Source of the DNA: Amycolatopsis decaplanina DSM 44594 | GTDB taxonomy: Bacteria; Actinomycetota; Actinomycetes; Mycobacteriales; Pseudonocardiaceae | Length of the DNA stretch: 37,053 nucleotides | Assembly: GCF_000342005.1 (NCBI RefSeq) | Contig: NZ_AOHO01000049.1 | Span: 15,547-52,599, forward strand | Direction of reading: 5' to 3' | Shown here: piece after piece, positions 1 through 7,736 of the stretch | Position numbering within the stretch: position 1 is the stretch's first letter | How the letters are laid out: the number at the start of each line of letters is the position of its first letter | The notes under the pieces: model-generated | What the model was told of the DNA's origin: nothing | Databases searched by the model: none | Seen by the model: the letters and a program-made list of their open reading frames with translations, nothing else | Translations under genes and position numbers: made by a program

Positions 1-25
1 GTGTGGCTGGCGGGCTCCTCGGGGT

Positions 26-1300
26 TCAGGCGTGGTGGAGGGTGTTGCGGCGGGGTTTTCGGAGCGGGTCCCGGTATTGGGGCGGGATGAACTCCGGTAG
101 CCCGTCGGTGGCCATGCGGACTTGCCAGTCGCCGTGATGAATCAACCGGTGGTGGAAGGAGCAGAGTAGGACGAGGTTGCGGAGGTCGGTGGGTCCGCCG
201 TCTGCCCAGTGGTGAATGTGGTGGGCGTGGCAGTTCTTGGGCTTCCGATGGCAGCCGGGGAACGCGCAGCCGCCGTCTCGGATGTTCAGGGCGCGGCGTT
301 GGCCGGGGGTGACGAACCGTCGGAGGCGTCCCACGTCGAGGGGCTCTCCGGCGGTGTTCATGACGACGGGGAGCATGAGGCAGTCGCAGGCGGCGAGGCG
401 GGCTTCGCGGGCGGTCATCGTGCCGACGAAGTCGAGGCAGGCGGTGCCGAGGCCGGATTTCAGCTCCTCCAGCCCGATGGTGACGTGCACCAGCGTGCGG
501 TAGCCGCTGGTGCCCGGTTGGTCGGGGCAGGCGATCGCCAGGTCCAGCAGATCGACCCACGCGTCTCCCAGGCGTTCGCACTTCATCCGCAAGTCGGCTT
601 GGCCGAATTCGTCGACTGGGCGTGGCTGGGCATGGGCCTCGAGCGCGGCCGCCGTGCGAGCACCGGTCTCGTCGTCGAGGAGACCGGTCAGTCTCCAGAA
701 CCCGTCCTTGCGGCGTTCCAGAGTGATCTCCCGACGCGGTTCCTTAGGCTCTGGATCCTTGGGCTCGTTCCCGTCGGGATCCAACCACGCCAGCAGATTC
801 TGCTCGGCTTCCACCAACTGCCGCGGCCCGGCATCCCGGGCGAGGTCGGCGAGAATTTTCTCCGCACTCGCCCGGTCTTCGGCCGATGTGTCGGGCGGGA
901 TCTTCGTCAGGATCTCCAGGATCTGATCGATCCGCTCATCCCCGACCAGCCCCTCCGCGGCCACCGCAGCGGTCGCGGGCGCAACCGCCGGAACCTCGGT
1001 CCCATCCAGCGCCCGGGTCGGGTTCAACGCGATCGCCCGCTTCACCACCGGACGCGCCTCACCAACCGACAACCCCGCCACATCCGCGAACCACGTAGCC
1101 GTACTGCCGTACCCGTACAAGTCTTTGACGCCCCGAGACTCGATCTCCGCCAGAAACTGCCCCAACCCGGCGGTAGCCATCCGAATCACCCGCAAAGACT
1201 GCTGCACGCCATGGGCAAGCTCCAGCTTGCCGGCACGCCACAACTCCTGCGGCAACTCGGGAAGAAAGGTCTCGGACACTCCTCCAGAATACCCGAACAA
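26..1300 (-). CDS. DUF222/HNH endonuclease domain protein (13E12 repeat family)
   Basis: This is a 424-residue protein of the DUF222 plus HNH-nuclease family that is multicopy in actinobacteria (REP13E12 in mycobacteria). The long helical N-terminal part is DUF222-like. The C-terminal ~80 residues carry the HNH signature: CAFPGC with a following C, the cluster HAHHIHHW, then NLVLLCSFHHRLIH, which would bind a metal and cut DNA. The biological role of the family is not settled. The first codon is TTG at 1300 and has no ribosome site. A GTG at 1279 follows GGAGGA too closely to be an ordinary start, so the N-terminus is uncertain by seven residues. A LexA-like palindrome lies just upstream (1302-1317), in keeping with the SOS control known for mycobacterial 13E12 genes. 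The stop is 25 bases from the window edge. Family assignment is firm; start and function are not. Confidence 0.88.
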   Translation of the reverse strand: MFGYSGGVSETFLPELPQELWRAGKLELAHGVQQSLRVIRMATAGLGQFLAEIESRGVKDLYGYGSTATWFADVAGLSVGEARPVVKRAIALNPTRALDGTEVPAVAPATAAVAAEGLVGDERIDQILEILTKIPPDTSAEDRASAEKILADLARDAGPRQLVEAEQNLLAWLDPDGNEPKDPEPKEPRREITLERRKDGFWRLTGLLDDETGARTAAALEAHAQPRPVDEFGQADLRMKCERLGDAWVDLLDLAIACPDQPGTSGYRTLVHVTIGLEELKSGLGTACLDFVGTMTAREARLAACDCLMLPVVMNTAGEPLDVGRLRRFVTPGQRRALNIRDGGCAFPGCHRKPKNCHAHHIHHWADGGPTDLRNLVLLCSFHHRLIHHGDWQVRMATDGLPEFIPPQYRDPLRKPRRNTLHHA

Positions 1301-1301
1301 A

Positions 1302-1317
1302 TCGAACGCGTGTTCGT
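1302..1317. promoter_or_regulatory. LexA/SOS-box-like palindrome upstream of the HNH gene
   Basis: The sequence TCGAACGCGTGTTCGT matches the actinobacterial SOS box TCGAAC-N4-GTTCGA at 11 of its 12 defined positions; only the last base differs. It sits directly upstream of the first possible start of the DUF222/HNH gene, where a bound LexA would block its promoter. LexA control of 13E12 genes is known in mycobacteria; here it is inferred from the motif. Confidence 0.55.
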
Positions 1318-1421
1318 AATTTTAAGCAACAATGAAATTGAGCGAACGACACTTAAGAGTGAAGCCGTCACCGAGTCTGGTCGGGTCGCTTTGGGTAAGA
1401 CAAGTACCTGAAGTCTTCTCT

Positions 1422-1467
1422 CTCGTGAGTGGTAAAGACGGTTCTAACCGTCTTTACCACTCACGAG
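1422..1467. repeat. 46-bp palindrome, copy 1
   Basis: Two perfectly complementary 22-base arms flank the two central bases CT. Each arm starts CTCGTGAGTGGTAA and ends GACGGTT, with A at arm position 15. It belongs to a family with copies at 1544, 5452 and a degenerate one at 36877. Copies differ at arm position 15 together with its pairing partner, so pairing is kept. This copy lies upstream of the HNH gene and is not at a gene's 3' end. Confidence 0.9.
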
Positions 1468-1543
1468 TACCTAAGCCGACGCACGATGGGGGACTTCCCG
1501 GGTTTTGACGAGTTGACTGCAGGACGTCGCTGAGCTCTTGGGT

Positions 1544-1589
1544 CTCGTGAGTGGTAAGGACGGTTCTAACCGTCCTTACCACTCACGAG
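1544..1589. repeat. 46-bp palindrome, copy 2, downstream of chitinase
   Basis: This is the same palindrome as at 1422 except that arm position 15 is G, compensated by C in the other arm. It begins 28 bases beyond the chitinase stop codon on the minus strand and so sits where an intrinsic terminator would. No T-tract follows, which is common for high-GC actinobacterial terminators. Whether it terminates transcription or is simply an inserted repeat cannot be told from sequence. Confidence 0.88.
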
Positions 1590-1616
1590 GACCTTTTCTG
1601 CGCGCTGCCGGGTCTG

Positions 1617-4010
1617 TCAGGCGGGGGTCCAGAGGGCAGGCACGTTCGGCGGCTCCCAGCCGGGCAGTGACCGGTGACCCTGCCGGCACACGTAGGCCGC
1701 GCCGTTGTAGGTCACCCGGGCACCGGTGGCGTAATCGACGTCCGGCTTCCAGGCGTCGGACGGCACCGAGGTGGTCGTCGTCGGCGTGGTGGTGGTCGTC
1801 CGCGTCGTCGTCGGGCTGGTCGTGGTGGTGGGTGTCGTGGTCGTCGTACCCGTCGTCGTTGTGGGCGTGGTGGTCGTCGTCGGCGGAGCACCGCCGCCGC
1901 GCGGGTGATCCGACGCGATCGCGTACGTCGTCCCGCCGAAGGTGAACGTGAAGTTCGACGGCGAAGCGATCGGCATGTAGTAGTTCAGCCGGATCTCGAC
2001 GGTGGCGCCCGGCGCGATCGTCTGCCAGGTGGGCACGGTCACCGCGACGTGCTGGAAGTCTCCCTTCATCCCGCCGACGTTGGGCCCGCTGTGGCCCTTG
2101 CTCGTGACCGTCAGACCGAAGCCGGACTGGTCGGACATGCTGCCGGGCGCGCTCGTGCCGTAGTCGAACTCGATCTTCGTCCCACCGGGGATGGTGGTGG
2201 TCGAATTGTTGGTGATGCGCATCCTCGGGGTGATCGGGTAGTTCGGGTCGCCCAGCGCGAACCCGGTCAGGTTGACGTTCGCGTTCAGCACCGACGACGG
2301 CGCGGGACGCGACGACTTGCTGTTGCCGTACGGGGCGGCGCCGCGTAGGCCGTCGTTGATCTTCGTGATCAGCATGTCGCCCATGAAGTACTGGCCCTTG
2401 GCGTTGTCGAAGGCGTAGTCGCCCGCCAGTTCCCAGATCATGACGCCGCCGATGCCCTTGTCGGCCACGTACTTGGCCTTCGTGGTGAGCGACTCTTCGT
2501 CCTCAGTGGACAGGAACACCTTCTTGTCGTTGTTCCACAGCCACGGCGTCACCATCGTGTTGTCGTAGAACCGGTCGTACTTCCCGGAGAGCCGGTCCTT
2601 CGGGTTGTTCTTCGGGTCCAGCCCGTACGCCTCCAGGTAGTCCGGGGTGATCTCGTTCTCGAGGTTCTTCGCGTGCCACATGGGGTTCGCGCCCGCAGGT
2701 ACCTCGGCGCCCGTCAGGCTCATATCGTGCCAGAGATTGTCGATGCCGATCGCGCCGTTACCGCACGGCACGGTCGAACCGACCTGGGAACCGGTGCCAG
2801 GTGGACACTGCTTCTGGTCCGGCAGTGGAGCATTGCCCCACAGTCCGTTGGTCCCGCCGGACACCCCTTGCCAGCCCCGGGTGTAGAACCCGACGCCGAT
2901 GTTGATCCGGCCGGCCTGCATGGCGCCGCGGAAGTAGTGATAAGCCCAGTCGGTGTTGAGATAGCCCTGACCGTCGTACTGCGGTGTCGTGTACACCTGC
3001 CAGTGCGCGAGTTCCGCGTCCTTGCCGTTGTCGTAGAGCGCCGCGTTCGGCCCGGCGAACTGGTTCCACGCGCCGTGCAGGTCGTAGCTCATCATGTTGG
3101 CGTAGTCGAGGTACTGCGTGACGCCGTAGACCTCCTGGCCGCGCAGCAGCCAGCCGGACGCGGGGACGGCCGCGGTCAGCAGGTAGTGCTTGCCGTCGGC
3201 GGCGCCCGCCTGGTCGATCTTCTGGCGGAGCGTGCGCATCAGGTTCTCGTAGCCCGCCCACAGCGTGCCGCGGTTGGCCTGCGCGATCCAGTAGTCATCC
3301 GGGTTTCCGGCGTAGTTCGCCGAAGTCGCGTACTCGTAGTCGATGTCCGCGCCGTTGAATCCGTAGTCGCGCAGGAACTTCACGACGGAATCCGCGAAGA
3401 CGTCAATGCTCGCTTGGCTTTGCGTCATCTTGTAGAACCCGCCCGACGCGTTGCGCGTGCCGTCCGGGTTCAGGAAGCCGCCCGTTTCCGCCCAGCCGCC
3501 GATCGAAACCAGCGTCTTCACGTTCGGGTACTGCTTCTTGTACTTGTTCAGCAGATTGAAATGTCCCTTGTAGGGCAACGACGGATCCATCTCCGCGCCG
3601 GGCACGCCCGGCCATTCCATGCCGATGGACTCGTTGTTCGGGCCCGGGGCGCCGACCGACACCTTGTTCTGCGCGTCGACGTGCGCGAACGCGTAGTTGA
3701 GGTGGGTGACCTTGGTCCACGGGATGTTGCTCGCCAGATACGCCGGCGCGCCGTTCTTTCCGGTGCGCCAGCTGGTGAAGTAGCCGATCACGCGGCGGGA
3801 ATGCCCTTCTCCCAGGGATTCGCGGCCAGCGGTGTCGTAGACGGTGCAGTAGGGGGTGTCGACGCCGGGTGTCCGGTACAGCCCGTCGGGACGACAGTCC
3901 TCATGGCCTGCCGCGCTCGACGTGGACGGGGTGATGACGACGATCATGAGTCCGGCCAGCGTGATGAGCGACGCCAGCAGGGGGAGTAGTTTCCTGGTTC
4001 TCCTTGGCAC
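1617..4010 (-). CDS. Secreted GH18 chitinase with ChiC-type and CBM5/12 domains
   Basis: This is a 797-residue exported chitinase that would hydrolyse chitin outside the cell. A Sec signal peptide (arginine-rich start, hydrophobic core, cleavage near residue 34) leads into a GH18 barrel from about residue 72 to 560. It includes SIGGW (~169-173) and the catalytic strand NGADIDYEY, with Glu226 as the acid/base. The first aspartate of the usual DxxDxDxE motif is Asn219 here. Next comes a beta-sandwich resembling the chitinase C-terminal ChiC domain (~575-710), then a Thr/Pro linker built of TTTTP-like repeats, and a C-terminal chitin-binding CBM5/12 module with the aromatics W, Y and W. The product would be N,N'-diacetylchitobiose or longer oligomers feeding the GlcNAc PTS encoded at 24-27 kb. 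A dre-like site at 4080 suggests DasR control. Family call is firm; the effect of Asn219 is unknown. Confidence 0.93.
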   Translation of the reverse strand: MPRRTRKLLPLLASLITLAGLMIVVITPSTSSAAGHEDCRPDGLYRTPGVDTPYCTVYDTAGRESLGEGHSRRVIGYFTSWRTGKNGAPAYLASNIPWTKVTHLNYAFAHVDAQNKVSVGAPGPNNESIGMEWPGVPGAEMDPSLPYKGHFNLLNKYKKQYPNVKTLVSIGGWAETGGFLNPDGTRNASGGFYKMTQSQASIDVFADSVVKFLRDYGFNGADIDYEYATSANYAGNPDDYWIAQANRGTLWAGYENLMRTLRQKIDQAGAADGKHYLLTAAVPASGWLLRGQEVYGVTQYLDYANMMSYDLHGAWNQFAGPNAALYDNGKDAELAHWQVYTTPQYDGQGYLNTDWAYHYFRGAMQAGRINIGVGFYTRGWQGVSGGTNGLWGNAPLPDQKQCPPGTGSQVGSTVPCGNGAIGIDNLWHDMSLTGAEVPAGANPMWHAKNLENEITPDYLEAYGLDPKNNPKDRLSGKYDRFYDNTMVTPWLWNNDKKVFLSTEDEESLTTKAKYVADKGIGGVMIWELAGDYAFDNAKGQYFMGDMLITKINDGLRGAAPYGNSKSSRPAPSSVLNANVNLTGFALGDPNYPITPRMRITNNSTTTIPGGTKIEFDYGTSAPGSMSDQSGFGLTVTSKGHSGPNVGGMKGDFQHVAVTVPTWQTIAPGATVEIRLNYYMPIASPSNFTFTFGGTTYAIASDHPRGGGAPPTTTTTPTTTTGTTTTTPTTTTSPTTTRTTTTTPTTTTSVPSDAWKPDVDYATGARVTYNGAAYVCRQGHRSLPGWEPPNVPALWTPA

Positions 4011-4079
4011 GCCGAACCTCCGACAGTGGAAGATGGCCCTCGGTCACAGCAGCTTGAGCCGCCGACCTGGCGCGCGTCA

Positions 4080-4095
4080 ATAGGTGTAGACCAAT
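4080..4095. promoter_or_regulatory. Putative DasR-binding (dre-like) site upstream of chitinase
   Basis: The 16-mer ATAGGTGTAGACCAAT matches 12 of the 16 positions of the streptomycete dre consensus (A-S-TGGTCTAGACCA-S-T). It also shares GGT.TAGACCAAT with the better site at 26155 next to the DasR-like gene. It lies 70 bp upstream of the chitinase start. DasR repression of chitinase genes, relieved by aminosugar phosphates, is established in Streptomyces; its use here is inferred. Confidence 0.45.
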
Positions 4096-4135
4096 TTCCA
4101 TCCTGTGCCGTACGACGGAGCGTACCTGTGCTTCG

Positions 4136-5215
4136 TCAGGTCCGGTCTTCGTCGAGGAGCGAGGGTCGTTCCGGTGCCGGTGTGTAAGTGATGCCTCGCA
4201 ACAGAGTTCGCGGGTGGCCATACCGCCGACCACATCCGGTGAGTGCTATGACCCCGTGCCCTTCTACCCGGGTGTGCGGGCCGACCTTGCCGGGGTGCAC
4301 CGAAAGCGCTTCGGCGATCGTTTCCGCGTCGCAGTGGTCCGGAATCCCGAGTTCCGCCTTCAGGCGCCGGTAGCGCCGGACCCATTCCCGTTGCCAGTCC
4401 AAGGGATTGTCGGTGTGCTCGATGTCGTCGGCCCAGCCTTTGGGCAGCGGGGTGTCTTCGTGGGGGAGCAGGTAGCCGTGCTCGGCCGCGAGTTCGCCGA
4501 CGGATTCTTCGGGAGCGGAGACGTCGTAGAATCGGACCAGCTCGCCGTTTTCGGCGATACACCACGACGTCGTCGAGTCGCCGTAGCTGCGGAAGTAGTG
4601 GTGCGCCTCGCCGAACCTGCGACTCAATGCGACGCAGCGCTCACGAAGCACGCCGCGCCAGACCTTCTCGTTCGCGAGCATGGCCAGATAATGCTCGCGG
4701 GGTTCGGTGCTCCAAGAGCTTTCGTCGGTGACGTCCGCGGGGTGCTGGTCGTCCGAAGGTGAGCCGAAGATGAGCGTCCATCCGTCGAGCGCGGGACTGA
4801 CGTAGACCCGTGCGCACCGTTGATGCCCTGGGCCGAGGTAGTGCTGTCTCCAGATCTCGGTGCCCAGCGACATGGTCACCGGTTCCGGGCCGGACAGACC
4901 GAACGCGTCGAGCACCGCCGCCTGGTCCGTGGTCGGGATGGCGTACCAGAACTCGCAACTCTCCATCGCGACCGGGACTTCGACGGCGATCTTGCTCCGG
5001 ATCAGACGGCGGAAGAGCGAGAGGTCGTCTTCACCGAGTGCTTCCGGGCCGCCCAAAGCGAAAAGCAGGGTGCGCGCCGCGTTGCGCAGCGCCTGATCCC
5101 CGGTTCGCCGGATTTCGCGCAGTTCGGGAAAATCGTCCGGTCCGGCGTCCCGCAGATCCCAAGTACTGACGTGTTCCCCCGCGACGAGGGCTTCGGCCAC
5201 GGCTCTCATGTCCAT
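4136..5215 (-). CDS. Hypothetical protein, 359 aa
   Basis: I do not recognise this family. The protein is soluble, has no signal peptide or membrane segment, and is rich in W, E and R. It has an N-terminal helical part (~1-75), a middle containing CEFWYAIPTTDQ and a glycine/tryptophan strand region (DGWTLIFGSPSD), then RRFGEAHHYFRSYGDSTTSW and GELVRFYDV, and an acidic C-terminal half ending near RTLLRGITYTP. The start ATG at 5215 (a second ATG is at 5209) is chosen because the open frame upstream is only the antisense or alternative frame of the VOC remnant. The ORF stops upstream of the chitinase promoter region. The 10-bp gap to the VOC remnant means any promoter lies inside that remnant or in the palindrome beyond it. 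Confidence 0.75.
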   Translation of the reverse strand: MDMRAVAEALVAGEHVSTWDLRDAGPDDFPELREIRRTGDQALRNAARTLLFALGGPEALGEDDLSLFRRLIRSKIAVEVPVAMESCEFWYAIPTTDQAAVLDAFGLSGPEPVTMSLGTEIWRQHYLGPGHQRCARVYVSPALDGWTLIFGSPSDDQHPADVTDESSWSTEPREHYLAMLANEKVWRGVLRERCVALSRRFGEAHHYFRSYGDSTTSWCIAENGELVRFYDVSAPEESVGELAAEHGYLLPHEDTPLPKGWADDIEHTDNPLDWQREWVRRYRRLKAELGIPDHCDAETIAEALSVHPGKVGPHTRVEGHGVIALTGCGRRYGHPRTLLRGITYTPAPERPSLLDEDRT

Positions 5216-5225
5216 GCGGCGGAGG

Positions 5226-5451
5226 TTAGCCGGGCACCACGACAGAAAACTCGTTCCCGTCGGGATCCGCCATTTCCACCTGACCGCTTTCACCGACGCC
5301 GACTCGGGTCGCACCGAGCGAAACGAGCCGGTCGACTTCCGAAAGCGGGCCGTGCAGAACGAAACGGAGCCGGTTCCGCCCGGTCTTCGGTTCCTCCGTC
5401 GGCAGGAAGCGGATCCGGAAACCGGTGTCGTCGTTCGGGACCGAATAGAGC
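5226..5451 (-). pseudogene. VOC (glyoxalase-like) gene remnant, 5' end missing
   Basis: On the minus strand, one frame reads TRLYSVPNDDTGFRIRFLP, then TEEPKTGRNRLRF, and ends VEMADPDGNEFSVVVPG followed by TAA at 5228-5226. This is the C-terminal ~75 residues of an actinobacterial glyoxalase/bleomycin-resistance-like protein, including the typical DPDGNEF strand. There is no start codon. Followed upstream, the frame enters the 46-bp palindrome at 5452-5497 and hits a stop inside it. The fragment is therefore a decapitated gene whose break coincides with the palindrome edge. It was missed by simple ORF calling because it lacks a start. The fold assignment is confident; loss of the 5' part by insertion or deletion is inferred. 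Confidence 0.8.
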
Positions 5452-5497
5452 CTCGTGAGTGGTAATGACGGTTAGAACCGTCATTACCACTCACGAG
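5452..5497. repeat. 46-bp palindrome, copy 3, at the VOC remnant break
   Basis: This is a third perfect copy with 22-base arms, T at arm position 15 paired with A, and AG at the centre, so it is inverted relative to copies 1 and 2. It lies 5 bases beyond the phospholipase C stop codon and directly abuts the truncated end of the VOC remnant. It could act as a terminator for the phospholipase gene, and it marks the rearrangement junction. Confidence 0.9.
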
Positions 5498-5502
5498 TCC
5501 CG

Positions 5503-7581
5503 TCAGCAGGAGACGCCGGGCCGCCCGTTCTCGACCCGCGCGGTCAGCGTACGCAGGAACGACGGATCCCCGTCCGCGGTGACCTTCACGTCGTACCAGC
5601 CGCCCGAAACCGGCCAGTCCACCGTGACCGAACGCCCGGCCCCGACCCGCACCACCCGCGTGAACCGCGAAGACGACAGTCGCAGCGTCAGCGCCGAAGT
5701 GCCCGAGTTGGACAGCTTGAACTCGACACCCGAACGCCACGTCAGGAACCGCGTCCGCACGTCGACGCCCGCCGCCGCGCCCTTGCGGTTCCCGCGCAGT
5801 TCCCACCACGACCGGTTCGGCCCCTGGACGACGACGCGGTATTCGTCACCGGCCAGGCGCACGACTTCCGGTGCCTCGCCGCGGACGTCGCGGTGCGCGG
5901 GTTCGGCGAATTCGCCCTTGTACGGGTACAGCGCGAAATGCGCCGACGACGAGCCGCTGTTGGCCAGCGAAAGCGCCAGATTCCCCGACTTGTCCACCGA
6001 ACCGGATACCGACACCTGATACGGCAGCGGCCGCGACGGCCGGTTGCCGGGCTCGGCCACGGGGAGACTCTGCTCCGCCGGGGCGGACGGCCGCCAGCGG
6101 CTGATCGGCGCGGGCACCGGACCGGGCCGGTTCACCCGAGGCTGACGTCCGGCGCGCGAGAAGTCGAAGGCGCCGGTGAGATCGCCCGCGACCGTCCGTC
6201 GCCACTTGCTGATGTTCGGCTCGGCGACCCCGGTCCAGCGCTCGAGGAACCGCAGGACCGAAGTGTGGTCGTACACCGTGGAGTCGACGTTGCCGCCGAT
6301 CGACCACGGCGAGACGACCGTCATCGGCACACGCGGGCCGAAACCGAGCGGCTGGCCGTTGAAGTGGTCCGCGTCGTTGGCCGCGTTCCCGGGCGGCATC
6401 GGCGGCGGGACGTGGTCGAAGTAGCCGTCGTTCTCGTCGAAGTTGATCAGCAGCACCGTTTTGGACCACGTTTCGCGGTCGGACGCCAGCGCGTCGAGCA
6501 CGCGGTAGATCAGGTTCGCGCTGCCGACGGGAGTGGACGCGCCGGGGTGCTCGGAGTCCTTCGCGGACGGCACCAGCCAGCTGACCGCGGGCAGCCGCCG
6601 CGCCTGGATGTCCGCCTTCAGCCGGGTCACCAGTGTCTCCGGCTCGCTGCGGTACATGGCCTTCTTGAACAGGTTCCGCTCGGCGGGCGTCAGCTTCGCG
6701 ACCCCGGCGTCGAACTGTGCCAGCAGTTTCGCGCGCTCCTCAGGAGTCTTCTTGGGCAGTGCGTCGTAGAACTCCTCGGTGGTGCGGAACTTCTCTTCGA
6801 CCGACGCGAGGATCTTCGTGCCGACCTTCTTGAACGGCACGAAGTACTCGACCGCGTTGTCGGTGAAGTTGTCCCACTCCTGGTAGATCTGCCACGGCAC
6901 CCCGGCGGCTTCGAGCCGCTCCGGGTAGGTGGTCCAGTCGTAGCCTTGGTGGTCGTAGGAGTACGCCGCGTTCGTGACCGCGCGGTTCGTCGTGCTGCCC
7001 GGTTCGAACCCGGTGGTCCCGGTCCACAGGAAGTTCCGGTTCGGGTTGGTGGAGCCGAAGATCGAGCAGTGGTAGGCGTCGCAGATGGTGAAGGTGTCCG
7101 CGAGTTCGTACTGGAGCGCGATGTCGCGGCGCTCGTAGTAGGTCATGGTGGCGGGGGTCTTCGCCGCGATCCAGCCGTTGTTCCAGCCGCGCGCCCACGC
7201 CTTGCCGCTGCCGTTCCAGCTGTGGTCGAGGTCGCCGAGGTACTGGATGTCGTCCGGTTTCCGGCCGGCGAGTTCGGCCGCCTTGCGCACCGAGAACGGC
7301 AGCACCGTGCCGCCGGCGGGATTCGGCTGCTCGAACACCGATCTGCCCGACGGCAGTTCGAGCGGATGCGTGTCCGAGAAGCCCCGGACACCGCGCAGGC
7401 TGCCGTAGTAGTGATCGAACGACCGGTTCTCCTGCATCAGCACGATCACGTGCTCGATGGCGTCGAGTCCGCCCCGCCGCATGGGTTCGGCCATGGCGGC
7501 GTGCACGGAAGGCGGGAGGAGAGTGGTGGCGGCCGCGGCGCCGGTGGCGCCCAGCAACGTACGGCGTGACAGTTCAGGCAT
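5503..7581 (-). CDS. Tat-exported phosphocholine-type phospholipase C
   Basis: This is a 692-residue secreted phospholipase C of the bacterial acid-phosphatase-like family (PlcN/PlcA-D type), cleaving phosphatidylcholine or sphingomyelin head groups. The chosen ATG at 7581 gives a classical Tat signal, MPELSRRTLLGATGAA ending near ASVHA-like residues; a GTG 11 codons upstream would push the twin arginine too far in. Catalytic-domain motifs are VLMQENRSFDHYYG (~45-60), HCSIFGSTNPNRNFLWTG (metal-site region) and NFDENDGYFDHVPPP. The last ~200 residues form two beta domains typical of the family (DUF756), the second ending ARVENGRPGVSC. It is divergent from the operon starting at 7737, so 7582-7736 should hold both promoters. 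The 46-bp palindrome immediately follows its stop. Confidence 0.92.
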   Translation of the reverse strand: MPELSRRTLLGATGAAAATTLLPPSVHAAMAEPMRRGGLDAIEHVIVLMQENRSFDHYYGSLRGVRGFSDTHPLELPSGRSVFEQPNPAGGTVLPFSVRKAAELAGRKPDDIQYLGDLDHSWNGSGKAWARGWNNGWIAAKTPATMTYYERRDIALQYELADTFTICDAYHCSIFGSTNPNRNFLWTGTTGFEPGSTTNRAVTNAAYSYDHQGYDWTTYPERLEAAGVPWQIYQEWDNFTDNAVEYFVPFKKVGTKILASVEEKFRTTEEFYDALPKKTPEERAKLLAQFDAGVAKLTPAERNLFKKAMYRSEPETLVTRLKADIQARRLPAVSWLVPSAKDSEHPGASTPVGSANLIYRVLDALASDRETWSKTVLLINFDENDGYFDHVPPPMPPGNAANDADHFNGQPLGFGPRVPMTVVSPWSIGGNVDSTVYDHTSVLRFLERWTGVAEPNISKWRRTVAGDLTGAFDFSRAGRQPRVNRPGPVPAPISRWRPSAPAEQSLPVAEPGNRPSRPLPYQVSVSGSVDKSGNLALSLANSGSSSAHFALYPYKGEFAEPAHRDVRGEAPEVVRLAGDEYRVVVQGPNRSWWELRGNRKGAAAGVDVRTRFLTWRSGVEFKLSNSGTSALTLRLSSSRFTRVVRVGAGRSVTVDWPVSGGWYDVKVTADGDPSFLRTLTARVENGRPGVSC

Positions 7582-7736
7582 GCCGGAACCTTGACCCAGG
7601 AACATGAACGTCACAAGAACCGGATAGGTCGACTCGGAGACGGTAGCCGGGTGGTGACACCGCGTCGATCCTCCGGTCCGGGCTTGGTATCCGGCGGTTC
7701 CCGTGTTTAGAGTATGCGGCCCGTACGAACCCCTGG

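Larger units (their letters stand above)
1301..1616. other. Gene-free interval between HNH gene and chitinase
   Basis: No convincing gene lies here. The interval holds the SOS-like box and presumably the HNH promoter at its left end, followed by two copies of a 46-bp palindrome (1422-1467 and 1544-1589). The second copy lies just beyond the chitinase stop and could end its transcript. Open frames that cross this region are antisense shadows of neighbouring genes. Confidence 0.7.

Noticed and set aside
209..1411. 400-codon open frame on the plus strand across the HNH gene
   Set aside because: It is the antisense of a clear DUF222/HNH gene; its residues show the R/G/P bias of high-GC shadow frames and no domain.
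1750..1890. Simple repeat tract rich in GTGGT/CGTCGT
   Set aside because: It encodes the Thr/Pro linker of the chitinase in frame and is not an independent repeat element.
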